Assembly: GCA_031213475.1 (NCBI GenBank)
Contig: JARUPZ010000027.1
Location: 1,177,001-1,241,000 of the forward strand
Reading direction: 5' to 3'
Source of the DNA: Nereocystis luetkeana
Taxonomy: Eukaryota > Sar > Phaeophyceae > Laminariales > Laminariaceae
Length of the DNA: 64,000 bases
Under the pieces are notes generated by a model, which saw only the letters and a list, made by a program, of their open reading frames with translations, did no database searches and had not been told where the DNA came from. Shown one piece after another: positions 63,655-64,000 of this stretch. Position 1 is the first letter of the stretch; each line of letters begins with the position of its first letter. A program made the translations under genes and the position numbers.

Positions 63655-64000
63655 GCCGGTCGCCCCGGTGGTTCAAGTGGTTAACCTCGAATTCTACTTG
63701 TTTGAGTCCTGGGTTCGAGCCCCAGGAGGGTCGGACTTTGACTTTATTTGCAAAAATAAAAAAAGGATTCAATTGTTGAGAGCGCCTTGCAGCGTGGGTA
63801 GGCACAATTCGATGCGAGTCGACGAGGGAAGAAAATGCTGAAATCTTCTCGCGATAAAAAATGAAGGCACGTACCGTAGCGGGAAGGGGGGAGAAGAGCC
63901 TGCTATGTGACCCCGGATCTGAGTTTCGAGTTGGAAGGAGAGAGAGAAGATGTGCGAAGATAATGAATGGGATGAAAAAAAAATAAATAAAAAATAAAAA
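63655..64000 (+). mobile_element. tRNA-derived SINE-like element, runs off window
   Basis: The head resembles a tRNA: CCGGTCGCCCCGGTGGTTCA and AGTGGTTAAC give an A-box-like region. CTGGG-TTCGAGC-CCCAG (63706-63722) forms a T arm with a perfect B box (GGTTCGAGCCC), and GGTCGG can close the acceptor. A 250-bp body and an A-rich tail (63975-64000) follow. A 5'-truncated relative lies at 25083-25197. It abuts the broken end of the TIR element, so it probably inserted there. The low pairing quality and long body argue against a functional tRNA. Confidence 0.7.

Noticed and set aside
63655..63735. Functional tRNA gene
   Set aside because: The T arm and B box are good, but the acceptor pairs mostly by wobble, no clean anticodon arm is seen, and a SINE-like body and A-rich tail follow.

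Overview
The window looks like nuclear DNA of a stramenopile, most likely a brown alga. This is inferred, not proven. Eight gene models with long introns (about 0.1 to 5 kb) were assembled by matching conserved protein segments across splice sites and checking intron phase. One product carries a secondary-plastid (signal peptide plus Ala-Phe motif) presequence. Adjacent genes alternate strand in head-to-head and tail-to-tail pairs, a pattern reported for the Ectocarpus genome. Introns and spacers are packed with short mobile elements, minisatellites and long G or C runs.

Layout. 1-2940: mostly repeats, with one possible plus-strand terminal exon near 2060-2350. 7171-2943 (minus): coiled-coil protein of unknown function. 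7699-18083 (plus): Qa-SNARE syntaxin, 7 exons. 28520-21252 (minus): ER-type DnaJ co-chaperone, 7 exons. 28965-33471 (plus): secretory-pathway small heat-shock protein, 2 exons. 39663-35231 (minus): RNA polymerase III subunit RPC11/POLR3K, 108 codons in 3 exons, with a LINE fragment in intron 1 and a TIR element in intron 2. 39931-45385 (plus): plastid-targeted [2Fe-2S] ferredoxin with a long N-terminal extension, 4 exons. 47001 downward (minus): start of an unrecognised gene. 61762-52311 (minus): cationic amino acid transporter (SLC7/CAT type), 9 exons found, first exon(s) not found. 62.3-64.0 kb: transposon and SINE-like DNA.

Three divergent pairs share short spacers (527, 444 and 267 bp). 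The DnaJ/small-HSP pair is notable: both products appear to enter the secretory pathway, and their shared promoter holds a near-consensus ER stress element (CCAAT-N9-CCGCG).

The strongest novel signal is a 9-bp motif, TACCWGGTA, seen more than 40 times. In three copies of one MITE family it can be aligned to copies lacking it, and in each case it is an exact 7-bp gain: CCWGG plus a duplicated TA. This looks like the excision scar of a TA-targeting (Tc1/mariner-type) transposon. Other mobile DNA: a TA-flanked MITE family (7 copies), a TTAA-flanked piggyBac-like MITE nested inside one of them, an 820-bp TIR element carrying an ORF, a tRNA-headed SINE with a second truncated copy, two repeat families ending in GTAC plus poly-C, and an AGATCAT-rich family.
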